From positions 1-35,961 of the forward strand of contig JACQZB010000083.1 of NCBI GenBank assembly GCA_016207925.1: DNA of 35,961 bases, given 5' to 3'. The stretch's first letter is position 1, and each line of letters opens with the position of its first letter. The position numbers and the translations under genes are program-made. The notes beneath the pieces are model-generated. The model had not been told where the DNA came from. It did no database searches and worked only from the letters and a program-made list of their open reading frames with translations. Shown here in pieces: positions 22,511 to 30,795 of the stretch. Source of the DNA: Nitrospinota bacterium (lineage in GTDB: Bacteria > Nitrospinota_A > UBA7883).

Positions 22511-25500
22511 CTACTTGAGCGTCCGCACCTGCACGGGGGCGCTCGGTTCGCTGGCCAGCCCTTCCTTGTCCACGGCCGTCACCACGAAGGTGTAGCTGGA
22601 GTCGGGCTTGAGCTTTTCGGCAAGGAACGAGGCTTTCGCCGTTTCGCCGATCTTGTCCTTGCCGAAGATACCCGCGGAGTACACGACGTACTTCACCACG
22701 TCCGCTTCGGGGTTTGGGTTCCAGGACAACGTCGCCGACGTGGTGGCCGCGGTGACTTGCAGCCCTTCGGGCTTGGCCGGCGCCGGCTTGGTGGAACCTT
22801 CCGCCGGCAGGCTTTCCGGGCTGAGCAGGTTGTCCTTGTCTTCCGCGGCGACGCGGTAGAAATAGGAGGCGCCGTTTTTAAGCCCCTCGTCCACATAGGC
22901 GGCGGCGTTCACCGTGGTGACGGAACGGTAGGGGCCGTCCTGCGACTCCGAACGCAGCACGCGGTAGCCCGCGATGTCCGTTTCGGGATTGGGGTTCCAG
23001 GACAGCGTCACCTTTCCCTTCAATCCCAGGCTGGCCGTAAGGCCGGTGGGCGCGGAGGGGACGGGCTTGGTGACGGCTTTGACGGCTTCCGGCAACTGGC
23101 TCTCCACCCCCACGCTGTTGATGGAGGCGACGGTGTAATAGTATTCCGCGCCGTCGCCAAGCCGCTCGTTCCATCCGCCGGCGTCCTTGAACTGCGCGGT
23201 CTTGGGTTCGCGGATCACCTTGATCTGGACCAGCTTCTCCTGCGAGGAACCGCGATACACGGCATAACCGGCGATTTCCGGATCGGTCAGCGGCAGCCAC
23301 GACACCAGCACCTGCTTGACCAGCCCGGAGGCCGCCTGTACCCCCGTGGGCGGGGCGGGCGGGCCAAACGTCTGACCGTTTACCGCTGGAGACAGGTCGC
23401 TTTCGGCGCCGCCTTTGTTCAGGGCGGACATGCGGTAGAAGTAGGCGGCCCCGTCCTTGAGATCAACGCCCTTCTTGTCGGCATCGGTGTATTCGGTCAC
23501 CGTGCGGTCGGTGATTTCCTTGATCATCTTGAATTCACCATCGCGCGCGGTGTGGCGGTAGATGCGGTAGGCGGCGATTTCGGAGTCGGGATGCAGCGTC
23601 CACGACAGCGACACACTGCGCACCCCGGAGGAGACCACTTGCAGGTTGGCCGGCGGCTTGGGTTTTTGGCGCGAGGCGGCGTTCACCGGTTCGGTCATGT
23701 TGCCGCGCTTGTCCGCCTCGTTATAGGAGACCAGTTTGTACCAGTACGTCACCCCGTCATCCAACGCATGGCCGCGGGTGGAATCCGGCTTGTCGGTGAA
23801 GGAACTGGTGTCGGCGCCTTTCAGGCGGGCGATTTCCTTGTACTCGCCATCCTCGGCCCCGGCGCGATACAACAAGTAGCCGGTGGCTTCCGGATCGCTG
23901 CTGCGCTGCCAGGTGAGCGGTATCTGCCGGATCAGGCCCGATACGGCCCCGGCCATGGTGGGGGGATTCGGCCCGCCCTTGGCGATGACCACACCCGGCT
24001 CGGAAAAGTCCGAGAGGGTTTTTTCGCCGTTATAGGCGCGGACCTTGTAGAAGTAGCGCTTGCCGTCCTCGAGCTTGACGGAGCGCGAGCCTTTATCCAC
24101 CACCTCGATCTCATCCCGCTTATCGGCGCGCTTGAATTCCTCAAAGGGGCCGTCACGGTTCTCCGCGCGGAGGATGAGGTAGCCCTCCACTTCCGGCTCC
24201 GGATTGCGCGTCCAGGTGACGATGTTCTCCCGGAACTTTTCCGAACGCCCGCCAACGCCCGTGGGCGGACTGGGCCGGAAGCGGATCAGGTTGCCCTGGG
24301 CGACGGGGAACTTGGAGTCGAACTCCTTGGTGATCTTCGCCTCGCTGGTGGCGGGGCCGGGGATGGTGATCTTGATTTTTCCGGTGAGCCTTTGGTTTAT
24401 GGCCAGCACTGTTTTGGTTTCGGGATCCACGATGCGCTCGTCGGCGTTGAACGCATAAAATATTTGATCCTTCTGGTAGCCCTGCAGCGTGCCCACGTTG
24501 ATGGTGACATCCTTGGTCAAATCGCCGTCGGACTCCTTTTTGCGCTCGATGATATAGCCGTCCTTGAAGGGCAGCACGGGCAGGGAGCGGGCCACGTGCG
24601 GCGCGTCCTCGCGCCCGGAATACTGCACGTTGCCCGTCTCGTCGGTGGCCTCGATGTAGTAGTTCAACTTGCCCGGCTTGAGGAACAGCGGCGGAATGGG
24701 CGCGGAGTAATCGCCCGAATCGCCGGGGTCGCGCATCCGGTCCTCCACCCACTTCTTGTCCCCCTCCTTGCGGTAGTACACTTTCACGGAGGCCAGTTTC
24801 TTGTTGTCCAGCACGCGCGCCTGGATGACAAGCTCCGAAGCGTCGGACGTGGTGAGCATGGGGGTGTGGAATATGGAGGGCGGCTCCTTGTCCAGTTCGA
24901 TCACGCGCACGGCGAAGGGCGACTGCGCCGAGCCTTCGGTCACGGCATTGCCGCCGATGTCGCGGGTGGAAAGGTAATACTCCAGCCCGGCGGTGGTCAC
25001 CTTCTCGCGCGGGATAACGCCCTCGTACACCCCCTTTTCCACCTGCGTCATGGGGATGGACTCGTACTCCGCCGAGCCGGGGGCGCGGAACAGCAGGCTG
25101 GCCTCGGTAATGCTCTGGTTGTCCTGAATGGCGGCGCGCGCCCTAAAACTGGCGCCCTCCTTGGCCGATTCCACCGCCTGGTGGGAGATGGTGGGCGGCA
25201 CGGTGTCCGAGATTGTCAGCTCCAGGTAGAACTCCGCCCGGCCCGGCTCGAACACCTCAATCTCGCGTTCTTCCGGTTTGTAGCCCTGCTTGACCACCTT
25301 GAGGATGTGGCGGCCCACCAGCAGGTCGCCGACCGTCACCGGCGAAAGGCCGCGCAGCTCGCCGTCCAGCACCACTTCGGCGTCCGAAGGCGCGGTCTGG
25401 ACGATGATGGAGGCCAACGAACGCGCCCGCGCCTGGTCGTACAGCTTGAGCACATGCGGAGGATATTCGGCGGCGGTGAGCTTGCGCTTGGGGTCAAGCG

Positions 25501-25774
25501 TGACGGCCATGGTGAAGGCGCGGCCGGCCTCCTCGGGCTGGTTCAGGCCCAGGTAAACCATGCCCAGCAGGATGTGGGCGGTGGCTTGTTGCTTGGGGTC
25601 GTTGAGCTGCGGCAGAGCGCCGGTCAACGCGGTCAGCGCCTCCTGGAACTCGCCCCGCTGGTAATGCGCCTTGCCCTGCGTGACAAGCTCCGGCCCCGTT
25701 TGCGCCCAAGCCGGATGCGCCCACAGGAGCGCCGCCGCCAACGCGGCGATGAAAAATCTGCCTGCTGACACCAT
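22511..25774 (-). CDS. Exported TPR-PEGA-FN3 multidomain protein
   Basis: The 1087-residue protein has a signal peptide (FFIAALAAALLWAHPAWAQ). TPR-like helices (about 30-120) and a PEGA domain (ASIIVQTAPSDAEVVLDGEL region) follow, then two beta-rich regions with IxDNxxxxxAxLxxR-like patterns (220-430). Six fibronectin type III domains make up the second half, each starting at a Pro-rich link (for example PNPPTMAG, PKPPANLQ, PAPPTGVQ, PSAPTGLT). Such architecture suits an envelope scaffold or binding protein; no enzyme is visible. ATG 25774 is set by AAAGGGG 5 nt upstream. The PEGA gene stops 10 bp upstream and the MfnE-like gene follows by 5 bp, so the kinase-PEGA, FN3 and MfnE-like genes are one operon. 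Confidence 0.85.
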   Translation of the reverse strand: MVSAGRFFIAALAAALLWAHPAWAQTGPELVTQGKAHYQRGEFQEALTALTGALPQLNDPKQQATAHILLGMVYLGLNQPEEAGRAFTMAVTLDPKRKLTAAEYPPHVLKLYDQARARSLASIIVQTAPSDAEVVLDGELRGLSPVTVGDLLVGRHILKVVKQGYKPEEREIEVFEPGRAEFYLELTISDTVPPTISHQAVESAKEGASFRARAAIQDNQSITEASLLFRAPGSAEYESIPMTQVEKGVYEGVIPREKVTTAGLEYYLSTRDIGGNAVTEGSAQSPFAVRVIELDKEPPSIFHTPMLTTSDASELVIQARVLDNKKLASVKVYYRKEGDKKWVEDRMRDPGDSGDYSAPIPPLFLKPGKLNYYIEATDETGNVQYSGREDAPHVARSLPVLPFKDGYIIERKKESDGDLTKDVTINVGTLQGYQKDQIFYAFNADERIVDPETKTVLAINQRLTGKIKITIPGPATSEAKITKEFDSKFPVAQGNLIRFRPSPPTGVGGRSEKFRENIVTWTRNPEPEVEGYLILRAENRDGPFEEFKRADKRDEIEVVDKGSRSVKLEDGKRYFYKVRAYNGEKTLSDFSEPGVVIAKGGPNPPTMAGAVSGLIRQIPLTWQRSSDPEATGYLLYRAGAEDGEYKEIARLKGADTSSFTDKPDSTRGHALDDGVTYWYKLVSYNEADKRGNMTEPVNAASRQKPKPPANLQVVSSGVRSVSLSWTLHPDSEIAAYRIYRHTARDGEFKMIKEITDRTVTEYTDADKKGVDLKDGAAYFYRMSALNKGGAESDLSPAVNGQTFGPPAPPTGVQAASGLVKQVLVSWLPLTDPEIAGYAVYRGSSQEKLVQIKVIREPKTAQFKDAGGWNERLGDGAEYYYTVASINSVGVESQLPEAVKAVTKPVPSAPTGLTASLGLKGKVTLSWNPNPETDIAGYRVLRSESQDGPYRSVTTVNAAAYVDEGLKNGASYFYRVAAEDKDNLLSPESLPAEGSTKPAPAKPEGLQVTAATTSATLSWNPNPEADVVKYVVYSAGIFGKDKIGETAKASFLAEKLKPDSSYTFVVTAVDKEGLASEPSAPVQVRTLK

Positions 25775-25784
25775 GGATACCCCT

Positions 25785-26606
25785 TTATTCAACCGCCAGC
25801 CGCATCGTGAAATCCTCGATGACGGTTATCTCGCGTTTGTAGTCCGAAAGGCCCGGCCGGCGGATAATCACCATGTGCGGACCCGCGGCCAGTTCCGTGA
25901 TCAGCTTGGGTGTTTCGCCATACGCCTTGCCGTCCACGAACACTTGCCCGGCGGGCGTGGAGGTGATATTCAGCGATCCGGTTCTCGCCGGCGCGGCGGC
26001 GGTCCCCTCGGCGGCCTCCAGTTCCGTGTCGGTGAACGCATGGCTCACCGCCGCGGTTTCATTGGGGGCCACCTTCACCGTCTGCGAAAACGGCTTGTAC
26101 GCGGGATTGACCAGTTTCACCGTCACCTGCCCTTCGGGGATATTTTCCACCACTTTCGGGGTGGCGCCCACTTTTTCATTGTTCATGTAGATGTCGGCCC
26201 AGGGCGAAGCGGCGAAGCGGATGGCGCCGAAACCAAGTTTTTCGAGCCGGGCGGCGATTTCCGTCTTCTGCCCCGCCGTGATTTTGGCGGATGCGGCGAA
26301 GGGTTTGTAGCCCTTCATGCTCACGGCGACCTTGTGCGACCCTTCCGCCAGGCGGCCCTTGAAAGGGGCCACGCCCACGGCGGCGCCGTTGCTCTCCACC
26401 GTGGCGCCCTTGGGCGCGTCCACCACTATGTCGCCAAAAGCGCTGGCCAAGGCGATGTTGAGGGTGAAGGGCTTGTCCTTGACGATCTCGAACTCGCCGC
26501 GCGCGTCCGCGTGTCCGGGGAGCATGGCCACGTAGCGATGTTTGCCCGGTTTCAAGTCCCCGCTTTCAAAAGGGGTGACGCCCGCGCGCTGGCCGTCTAT
26601 GAACAA
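25785..26606 (-). CDS. PEGA-domain region of the Ser/Thr kinase gene (frameshifted off)
   Basis: This 273-codon frame encodes four PEGA-like repeats (LFIDGQRAGVTPFESGDLKP, DIVVDAPKGATVESNG, ADIYMNNEKVGATPKVVEN, GQVFVDGKAYGETPKLI). The upstream neighbour's kinase domain ends in a different frame over the same DNA. The PEGA frame is in fact open from 26714. Read upstream of the TTG at 26606 it adds a Pro/Ala linker and the first strand of a PEGA repeat (ARIVSGPEGAE). The domain is therefore cut if translation begins at 26606. The best reading is one kinase-PEGA protein broken by a +1 shift inside the 18-bp repeat. A GGAGGG seven nt before the TTG is noted but probably codes for the repeat. Confidence 0.75.
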   Translation of the reverse strand: MFIDGQRAGVTPFESGDLKPGKHRYVAMLPGHADARGEFEIVKDKPFTLNIALASAFGDIVVDAPKGATVESNGAAVGVAPFKGRLAEGSHKVAVSMKGYKPFAASAKITAGQKTEIAARLEKLGFGAIRFAASPWADIYMNNEKVGATPKVVENIPEGQVTVKLVNPAYKPFSQTVKVAPNETAAVSHAFTDTELEAAEGTAAAPARTGSLNITSTPAGQVFVDGKAYGETPKLITELAAGPHMVIIRRPGLSDYKREITVIEDFTMRLAVE

Positions 26607-27564
26607 CTCCGCGCCCTCCGGGCCGGAAACTATGCGGGCGAGCGCCGGCTCCGGCGCGGGCGCCAGAGCGGGGGCGGGCGCCAGAGCGGGGGCGGGCGGT
26701 CGCGTCCGATTCGGTCAGGCCGCCGAAATCATCCGGCAATTCCGCCATCGCGCGCAGCGCCGTGACCACTTCGTGGCAGGATTTGTAGCGGTCCTTTCTG
26801 TCCTTGGCCATCATCTTCGCGATGACGGCGTTCACCCGGTCCGGCAGCGACGCGTCGAACTGCGTCACCGGCGGCGGCGTGTCCTGGATGATCTTGAAGA
26901 TGATGGAGGTCAGCGTCTCCGCCTCGAACGGCTTCTTGCCGGTGACCATCTCGTAGAACATCACGCCCATGCTGAAAATGTCGCTCTGCCCGTCCACCGT
27001 CTGGCCCTGCACCTGTTCCGGCGACATGTACAACGGCGAGCCGACCGCGTGGCCCGTCTGCGTCACCGACCCCGCGGATTGCAGCCGCGCCAGCCCGAAG
27101 TCGGTGATCTTCACCGTGTTCTTCTGGGTGAGCATGATGTTGCCGGGCTTGATGTCGCGGTGGATGATGCCCTGCTCGTGGGCGAAGGCCAGCCCTTCGG
27201 CCACCTGCATCACCAGCCGGGCCGCTTCCTTGTAGGGGAGCTTTTTGCGCTCCTTGAGCAGGCTGGCCAGGTCGCGCCCCTCGACGAACTCCATGGCGAT
27301 GAAGCTCATGCCGGCTTCTTCGCCCACGTCGTACACAGTGACAATGTTCGGATGCGTCAGTTTGCCGGCGGCGCGCGCCTCGATGAAGAAGCGTTCCAGC
27401 AATTCGCGTTCGCGGTCGGAGTCGCCCACGTCGGCGAGCTTGATGATTTTCAGGGCGAGGAGGCGGTCTATTTTCGGATCGCGGCCCTTGAGCACGATGC
27501 CCATGCCGCCGCGGCCGAGTTCCTTGACGATTTCGTACCGGCCAAGGCTTTTGATTTGATTCAT
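26566..27564 (-). CDS. Ser/Thr protein kinase (Hanks type), C-terminus frameshifted
   Basis: The kinase domain (about 9-270) is complete. It has the Gly-rich loop (LGRGGMGIVLKG), the ATP-anchoring Lys in LALKII, the catalytic loop HRDIKPGN, DFGLAR, and SPEQ in place of APE. No membrane helix follows. After about residue 290 the frame becomes an Arg/Ala/Pro tail that reads the PEGA-coding DNA out of frame (GVVHRRPARG overlaps LFIDGQRAGV). The last 45 residues are therefore artefactual. The intact gene would be about 25785-27564. Related kinase-PEGA proteins occur in deltaproteobacteria and acidobacteria. A good sigma-70 promoter lies upstream at 27652-27680. The FN3 protein downstream may be a partner. 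Confidence 0.85.
   Translation of the reverse strand: MNQIKSLGRYEIVKELGRGGMGIVLKGRDPKIDRLLALKIIKLADVGDSDRERELLERFFIEARAAGKLTHPNIVTVYDVGEEAGMSFIAMEFVEGRDLASLLKERKKLPYKEAARLVMQVAEGLAFAHEQGIIHRDIKPGNIMLTQKNTVKITDFGLARLQSAGSVTQTGHAVGSPLYMSPEQVQGQTVDGQSDIFSMGVMFYEMVTGKKPFEAETLTSIIFKIIQDTPPPVTQFDASLPDRVNAVIAKMMAKDRKDRYKSCHEVVTALRAMAELPDDFGGLTESDATARPRSGARPRSGARAGAGARPHSFRPGGRGVVHRRPARGRHPF
26657..26692. repeat. 18-bp tandem repeat (two copies) in the kinase-PEGA linker
   Basis: CGGGCGCCAGAGCGGGGG occurs twice in a row (26657-26674, 26675-26692) with a 6-bp partial third copy. In the PEGA frame it codes for a Pro/Ala/Leu linker (APAPAL units). It contains runs of five G, a likely place for slippage or base-calling error, and it is where the kinase and PEGA frames separate. 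Confidence 0.8.
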
Positions 27565-27651
27565 CGGTTACATCCGGCCTTGGCGGGCATGACTACCCCC
27601 ACAATCCCTCTCCACAATAAACGCCCACCCTGTCTCGCGGTTGACTGCCCA

Positions 27652-27680
27652 AGTATAGGATATGCAACGCCATATGTCCA
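27652..27680 (-). promoter_or_regulatory. Sigma-70 promoter of the Ser/Thr kinase-FN3 operon
   Basis: On the minus strand TGGACA (27680-27675) and TATACT (27657-27652) are separated by 17 bp; each differs from consensus at one position. The leader would be about 80 nt before the kinase ATG at 27564. Confidence 0.6.
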
Positions 27681-27757
27681 CGTCATTTGAGGGGCGATTC
27701 GGGGGTACAATGAGGGTGACAACCTGGCGCCCGCGCGCCGCATTTTCGAGGTGGATC

Positions 27758-27934
27758 ATGCCGCAAGCGAAAAAACGGATGAACCTGGCGATTGACCTGC
27801 CGGAGGACATCGCCGCCATCGTGGAGCATCACGCCATCATGCGGGCCAAGGATCCCGCCGACATCCTGCAAGAGATCGTCCAGAAGATGTTTGACGACAA
27901 CGCAAGGGAGATCGCCCAAGCGCTCAAGAAATAA
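27758..27934 (+). CDS. Small ribbon-helix-helix-like protein
   Basis: The 58-residue protein has a basic start (MPQAKKRMNLAIDLPEDIA) giving one short beta strand followed by two helices (AAIVEHHAIMR; ADILQEIVQKMFDD). This resembles ribbon-helix-helix DNA-binding proteins, but a family match is not secure. ATG 27758 is preceded by GAGGTGG; the longer frame from 27662 adds a poor N-terminus. It overlaps the convergent YwiC-like gene by 11 bp. A TACAAT hexamer at 27706-27711 could be its -10. Whether it regulates a neighbour is unknown. Confidence 0.6.
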   Translation: MPQAKKRMNLAIDLPEDIAAIVEHHAIMRAKDPADILQEIVQKMFDDNAREIAQALKK

Positions 27935-28752
27935 ACAGCGCCATCAGCTCCCACATCCGCCAGGCGGCGATTGTAAACGCGGCGTAGATAATCCCCAGCC
28001 GCATCTCGGCGAAGCCGATCTTCATGGGGTCCTCCGTCCACGGGCCCGCCGCCACGTCGCCCGCGTTGCGCAGCGTGGCCGCCAGGTGCGGGGCGATGGC
28101 CGCCGCGGGCGCCGCCCCGCCGGAGCCAAGCACGATCCCCGCCACCAGTAAAAGCGCCGCGCCGTGTATCGCCAGCGGCGGCGCGAAATACGCAAGCCGC
28201 GCGCCCAGCGTCACCTGCGGCGCGCCCGTCCGCATCGCTTCCAGCGTCCGCCGCGCGGTGAGCATCCGGTCAACGAACCACAACGTGAACAGAAGATACA
28301 GTATAAGCGCCTGCGCGGTGAACCGGCCTTGCTGGACGTACACCGCCGCCGGGCCGCACAGCGCCAGCCCCGCGATCCCCGCGATCTCCACCGGCAGCGT
28401 CCGCGTGGCCCGCGCCATGCTCGACTGAAAATATCCGCCCGCCAGCAGCGCCGCGGGGACACGGAACCACAACAGGCCCCACCGTCCCATCGCCACCGTC
28501 AAAACCGCGAAGGAGGCCAGCGCCGTTCCCCCGAAGAGCGCAAGCCAGCCCCACAGGCGTTCGCGGTCCGCCCCCGCGGGCGTCCGGGCCAGCATTCGCA
28601 TTGGCGTGAAGGCCAAAAAGCCTCCCAACGCCGCCAGGGTAAGAAGAACGAATCCGGGCCGCCGGCGTGGCGAAGGATCCCGCCGCCAGCGAGACGGTGA
28701 GCACCATCCACGCCCCATGCTCCTTGGGCATAACCGGCTTACCAAGTTTCAT
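27924..28752 (-). pseudogene. YwiC-like integral membrane protein, frameshifted
   Basis: Two overlapping frames together encode a YwiC-like protein. The first begins at ATG 28752 (GAGG six nt upstream) with MPKEHGAWMVLTVSLAAG, the family's N-terminal signature, and reads well to about 28660. The second frame continues with PGFVLLTLAALGGFLAFTP and then five or six further hydrophobic helices to the stop at 27924. The junction needs a +1 shift near 28650-28670, so the gene as given cannot be read through. The function of YwiC-like proteins is not established. It could be a true decayed gene, an assembly error, or in principle a programmed shift, for which I see no slippery signal. Confidence 0.7.
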
Positions 28753-28808
28753 CACACGCCTCAATCAACCCACCGGTTTCCGGAAGGCCGCTGAAAATTC
28801 AAGTTCCT

Positions 28809-28889
28809 GTCATTGCGAGGAGCGATGCGACAAAGCGATCTCAAACCTTTTTATATGGGGCGCGATTGCTTTGCTTCGCTCGCAATGAC
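28809..28889. repeat. REP-like imperfect inverted repeat
   Basis: GTCATTGCGAG at 28809-28819 and CTCGCAATGAC at 28879-28889 form perfect 11-bp ends of an 81-bp element whose arms continue imperfectly (GCGACAAAGCGATC with CGATTGCTTTGCTTC). The GTCATTGCGAG end with internal AAAGCGATC resembles widely dispersed palindromic elements known from many bacterial genomes. It sits between the YwiC-like gene and kdsC. Only one copy is in the window. Confidence 0.75.
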
Positions 28890-28970
28890 GATAAATAGAG
28901 TAATCTCACAGTCTGCTAGAGTATACTTGCCCCTGCCATGGGGGCGATGATTTAAGTCACAGCATAAACC

Positions 28971-29477
28971 ATGTCACGCATAACTTACGAGGAAGCGCTG
29001 GCGCGCGCGCGGCGGATCCGGCTGATCGCCATGGATGTGGACGGCGCGCTCACCGATGGGCGCATCATCTACTCCTCGGGCGGGCGGGAGACCAAGTGTT
29101 TCCACGTCCGCGACGGCTACGGCATCGCGCTGGCGATCCATCGGGGATTGAAGATCGTCTGGATTTCTGGGCGGCAGTCGCAGATCACCACGGACCGCGC
29201 CGCCGAGTTGGGCGTAACCCATGTGATCCAGGGCCGGTTCGACAAACTGGAGGTTCTCACCAACCTGGCCGGCGAGTTGGACGTCGCGCTTGATGAGGTC
29301 GCCTTCATCGGCGACGACGTGATAGACAACGCCGCCATCGCCGCCTGCGGGCTTGGCGTGGCGGTGGCCGACGCCCATCCCGACACGCTCGCGGCGGCGC
29401 GCTGGGTCACCACCCATCCCGGCGGCAAGGGCGCCGTTCGTGAACTCGTTGACCTTGTCCTGAAAGCCCGCGCGTAA
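28971..29477 (+). CDS. kdsC: 3-deoxy-D-manno-octulosonate 8-phosphate phosphatase
   Basis: The 168-residue HAD-type phosphatase lacks a cap domain, as in KdsC. It has the nucleophile motif MDVDGALTDG (D22, D24), WISGRQSQITTDRAAELG, and FIGDDVIDNAAI, which carries the late Asp residues. KdsC makes free Kdo for the lipopolysaccharide core, so it supports a diderm cell. No other Kdo gene is adjacent. A TATACT hexamer at 28922 may be its -10 but the -35 is poor; the ribosome site is weak. A related phosphatase function in sialic acid synthesis is less likely. Confidence 0.92.
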   Translation: MSRITYEEALARARRIRLIAMDVDGALTDGRIIYSSGGRETKCFHVRDGYGIALAIHRGLKIVWISGRQSQITTDRAAELGVTHVIQGRFDKLEVLTNLAGELDVALDEVAFIGDDVIDNAAIAACGLGVAVADAHPDTLAAARWVTTHPGGKGAVRELVDLVLKARA

Positions 29478-29549
29478 CGGCGTGATACACGCCCACCGGC
29501 ATCCGCTGGGCGGGAAATTATCGCTTGCCCCCGGCGTAAAACTTTACTG

Positions 29550-29578
29550 TTGCCACGGGGAAACTCAATATGTATCAT
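29550..29578 (+). promoter_or_regulatory. Sigma-70 promoter of the HDOD-kinase-regulator cluster
   Basis: TTGCCA (29550-29555) and TATCAT (29573-29578) are spaced by 17 bp, each with one mismatch to consensus. Transcription would start near 29585, about 50 nt before the HDOD ATG. Confidence 0.6.
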
Positions 29579-29633
29579 TTCGTAGTATTGGTGGAAAATT
29601 ACTTCTCGAAAGAGGATGGCGCGCCGGTAAGTT

Positions 29634-30509
29634 ATGGTTCTTGCCAACACGGACCCTGAACGAAAGCGTATAGTGATCCAGCGGGTCAGCCAATTGCCGA
29701 CCCTGCCCACCACGCTGGTGAAAATTCTTCAGGCGGCGGAAAACCCTTCCACCTCGTCGGGCGACATCGCGCTGGTGATCAGCAAGGACCAATCCATCAG
29801 TTCGATGGTGCTCAAGCTGGTCAATTCGGCGTTTTACGGTCATTTCCGGAACATCTCCTCCATCTCCCACGCAATCGTGATTTTGGGGATGCAGACGGTG
29901 AAAAGCCTGGCGCTGGGGGCGACCATTTTCCGCACGCAGCCGGGCGCCGGCGTGGCGGCGTTCGACCGTAATGCGTTCTGGATTCACTCCATCGGGGTGG
30001 CCACCATGGCGCGCCGGCTGATGACCAAGGGGGCCGAGGCGCCGGGAGTGGACAAGGAGACGGTGTTCGTCTCCGGGCTGCTGCACGACCTAGGCAAGGT
30101 GGTGTTCGACAACTATTTTAACGAAGAGTATCGCGAGGCGGCGCGGCAGGCCGAGGAAAAGAAAATCACCATCCGCGAGGCGGAGCGGCTGCTGCTGGGG
30201 CTGGACCACTGCGAGGCGGGGCGCTTTCTGGCGCAGAAGTGGCAATTTCCCGCGCCGGTGCTGGAAGCCATCGAACTGCATCACGACATGGAGCGGGCCG
30301 CGGCGGCGGGGGCGCGGGTGGCGGCGCTGGCGCACATCGCCGATTTCGGATGCCAGAAGATCAACCTGGGCAAGAGCGGCAACGGCAAGCCGTCCGCGCT
30401 TGACCCGCGGGCGCTGGAAATTCTCAATATCCCCGAATCGCTGATCGCGGAGACGTTCTCCGAGATAGAGGGCGAGAAGGAGATGATCGAGGGATTCGGC
30501 ATTGACTAG
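29634..30509 (+). CDS. HDOD domain signalling protein
   Basis: The 291-residue protein has an HDOD domain: LPTLPTTLVKILQAAENPST, AILVISKD-type second helix, LVNSAFYGHFRNISSISHAI, GMQTVKSLALG, and SGLLHDLGKVV. HDOD proteins are related to HD phosphohydrolases but usually lack catalysis and act as signalling adaptors. It is the first gene of the cluster HDOD-histidine kinase-regulator; its stop overlaps the TTG start of the kinase gene by 8 bp. The function is likely a partner of that two-component system. The HD pair is present in LLHDLGK, so a hydrolytic role is not excluded. Confidence 0.92.
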   Translation: MVLANTDPERKRIVIQRVSQLPTLPTTLVKILQAAENPSTSSGDIALVISKDQSISSMVLKLVNSAFYGHFRNISSISHAIVILGMQTVKSLALGATIFRTQPGAGVAAFDRNAFWIHSIGVATMARRLMTKGAEAPGVDKETVFVSGLLHDLGKVVFDNYFNEEYREAARQAEEKKITIREAERLLLGLDHCEAGRFLAQKWQFPAPVLEAIELHHDMERAAAAGARVAALAHIADFGCQKINLGKSGNGKPSALDPRALEILNIPESLIAETFSEIEGEKEMIEGFGID

Positions 30510-30795
30510 GCTGGGGGAGGATCCCGCCCTGGAGGCGCGCCTGGCGGAGGTGGAGCGCGAACGGGACACCTACGCCCGGGCGCTGGCGGAGGCCAACGCG
30601 GCCTTCATGGAGAAGGTCAAGGCATTCTCCATCCTCAAGCGCATCGGCGAGTCCAGCGGCGCGCTTCTTCGGCGACAGCGAGAACAGCGGCACGCGGCTG
30701 GCCCTGGGCGAAGGGGTGGCCGGATGGGTGGCGCTGCACGGCTCCTCCATGCTCATCAAGGACGTCACCAAGAGCAAGCGGTTCCAGAAACTTGA
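30502..30795 (+). CDS. N-terminal fragment of the GAF-PAS histidine kinase (interrupted)
   Basis: The frame from TTG 30502 (GAGGG 8 nt upstream) encodes a charged coiled coil (ALEARLAEVERERDTYARAL) and the beginning of a GAF domain (FSILKRIGESSG). It then loses sense: residues past about 55 are Arg/Gly/His-rich and read the kinase DNA out of frame. The rest of the kinase continues in frame +1 from about 30662 (FFGDSENSGTRLALGEGVAG). The usual 50-60 residues in the middle of a GAF domain are absent. The most economical reading is one gene with an internal deletion that also shifts the frame, or an assembly misjoin. Confidence 0.7.
   Translation: MTRLGEDPALEARLAEVERERDTYARALAEANAAFMEKVKAFSILKRIGESSGALLRRQREQRHAAGPGRRGGRMGGAARLLHAHQGRHQEQAVPET

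Noticed and set aside
22757-25768. 1003-residue open frame on the plus strand across the FN3 gene
   Set aside because: It is the antisense shadow of the FN3 gene in high-GC DNA. Its translation is rich in Gly/Arg/His/Leu without domains, and the opposite strand encodes clear TPR, PEGA and FN3 domains.
26590-26615. Independent start of the PEGA protein at TTG 26606 with GGAGGG upstream
   Set aside because: The same bases code for the first strand of a PEGA repeat, so a start there would cut the domain. The motif is more likely coding sequence than a ribosome site.
27662-27757. Longer start (27662) for the RHH-like gene
   Set aside because: The added residues do not look like protein, and GAGGTGG lies directly before ATG 27758.
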